Source of the DNA: Seminibacterium arietis
GTDB taxonomy: Bacteria > Pseudomonadota > Gammaproteobacteria > Enterobacterales > Pasteurellaceae
Length of the DNA: 64,000 nucleotides
NCBI RefSeq assembly: GCF_042675725.1
Contig: NZ_JBHTJN010000012.1
Location: forward strand, 62,001 to 126,000
Direction of reading: 5' to 3'
Below, in pieces: positions 63,321 to 64,000 of this stretch (position 1 is its first letter; the number at the start of each line of letters is the position of its first letter). Under the pieces are notes generated by a model that worked only from the letters and a program-made list of their open reading frames with translations, ran no database searches and was not told where the DNA came from. Both the position numbers and the translations under genes were made by a program.

Positions 63321-64000
63321 ATGACAAAACTACTTGATATCGTTAAACCAGGTGTGGTTACAGGTGATGATGTACAGAAAATATTTGCTTATGCAAAAGC
63401 GAATAATTTTGCACTTCCAGCAGTTAACTGTGTAGGAACCGATTCAGTCAATACTGTATTAGAAACTGCTGCTCGGGTGAAAGCACCTGTTATTATTCAA
63501 TTTTCTAATGGTGGCTCGCAATTCTATGCTGGTAAAGGTCTTAAGCCTGCAAGTGGAGCGAGAGCTGATGTTTTAGGTGCAATAGCGGGAGCTAAACATG
63601 TGCATACTTTAGCCGAAGAATATGGTGTTCCTGTTATTTTGCACACTGATCATGCGGCGAAAAAATTATTACCTTGGATTGATGGTTTACTTGAAGCTAA
63701 TGAAGAGCATTTTGCTAAAACAGGTAAACCTCTATTTTCTTCACATATGCTTGATCTTTCAGAAGAACCAATGGAAGAAAATATGGCTATATGTCGTCAA
63801 TATCTTGCTCGTATGGATAAAATGGGCATGACTTTAGAAATTGAAATTGGTATTACAGGAGGTGAAGAAGATGGTGTGGATAATTCCGATGTGGATGAAT
63901 CTCGTCTATATACTCAGCCTGAAGATGTACTCTATGTTTACGATCAGTTAAGCCCAATTAGTCATCGTTTTACTATTGCCGCAGCGTTTGGTAATGTACA
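63321..64000 (+). CDS. fbaA: Fructose-bisphosphate aldolase, class II (5' part, runs off the window)
   Basis: ATG 63321 after AGGAAAC opens a frame with no stop up to the right edge, 226 codons visible. MTKLLDIVKPGVVTGDDVQK is typical of the E. coli-type FbaA. The zinc ligands appear in VILHTDHAAKKLLPW (His), and the Glu of LEIEIGITGGEEDG is present. It cleaves fructose-1,6-bisphosphate, and stands next to pgk as in many gammaproteobacteria. The C-terminal part is missing only because the window ends. Confidence 0.95.
   Translation, partial: MTKLLDIVKPGVVTGDDVQKIFAYAKANNFALPAVNCVGTDSVNTVLETAARVKAPVIIQFSNGGSQFYAGKGLKPASGARADVLGAIAGAKHVHTLAEEYGVPVILHTDHAAKKLLPWIDGLLEANEEHFAKTGKPLFSSHMLDLSEEPMEENMAICRQYLARMDKMGMTLEIEIGITGGEEDGVDNSDVDESRLYTQPEDVLYVYDQLSPISHRFTIAAAFGNV

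Noticed and set aside
63622..63831. A 69-codon frame near the right end
   Set aside because: It is out of frame within fbaA, whose reading frame is open from 63321 to the window edge.
1..64000. CRISPR arrays, toxin-antitoxin pairs, restriction-modification, phage defence or secretion genes
   Set aside because: I found no repeat-spacer arrays and no recognisable genes of these kinds; the window is core housekeeping sequence.

Overview
This window is a compact, AT-rich stretch of chromosome from a gammaproteobacterium of the family Pasteurellaceae. The strongest sign is the Hin-type DNA uptake signal sequence AAGTGCGGT (reverse ACCGCACTT), of which I count about 40 exact copies by eye. Gene content and neighbourhoods match Haemophilus/Histophilus-like genomes: rna-pgk-fbaA, pssA next to yfiF, zwf-pgl-gnd, trkH-hemG, and nudE/yrfG-hslR-hslO-pckA. 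I cannot name the species. Coding density is high and nearly every gene is a full-length housekeeping gene.

Layout. 1-1042: tail of a DUF1537 acid-sugar kinase gene and a DeoR-type regulator. 1136-8077: pepD, gpt, recQ-cyaY, lptM-lysA, glpX. 8265-11878: zapB, mioC, the replication origin oriC (8972-9349), mnmG, rsmG. 12008-18930: the complete F1Fo ATP synthase operon atpIBEFHAGDC. 19082-21670: mutS. 21795-23395: a sodium-symporter family transporter plus a 29-residue partner subunit. 23396-24584: a decayed block with no intact gene. 24585-28223: aroE, tsaC, yrdD, rmuC. 28377-34259: recA-recX with an SOS box, proS, asnC-udp, asnA. 34435-37399: hisA-hisF-hisIE, with hisH on the opposite strand. 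37463-43457: tdk, tsaD and the rpsU-dnaG-rpoD operon. 43565-43640: an IS200/IS605-type end remnant. 43647-48198: pckA, hslO, hslR, yrfG, nudE. 48287-55364: OPT transporter, cysQ, zwf-pgl-gnd, a DUF406 protein. 55544-55620: tRNA-Ile(CAU). 55802-64000: hemG, trkH, tusA, pssA, yfiF, yfhL, rna, pgk and the start of fbaA.

The genes cover replication initiation and priming, SOS and mismatch repair, ATP synthesis, the oxidative pentose phosphate branch, gluconeogenesis (pckA, glpX), lower glycolysis (pgk, fba), the end of histidine synthesis, tRNA modification and redox-stress chaperones. Several convergent gene pairs share hairpin terminators, and three of these are built partly or wholly from uptake-signal copies.

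I looked for an undescribed system and did not find a convincing one. The least explained stretch is the decayed block at 23.4-24.6 kb. Other points worth a second look are the split his operon, the very high GATC density from oriC into mnmG, an Sxy-type CRP-like site upstream of pckA, and very short genes that automatic callers tend to miss (lptM, the metS-like subunit).
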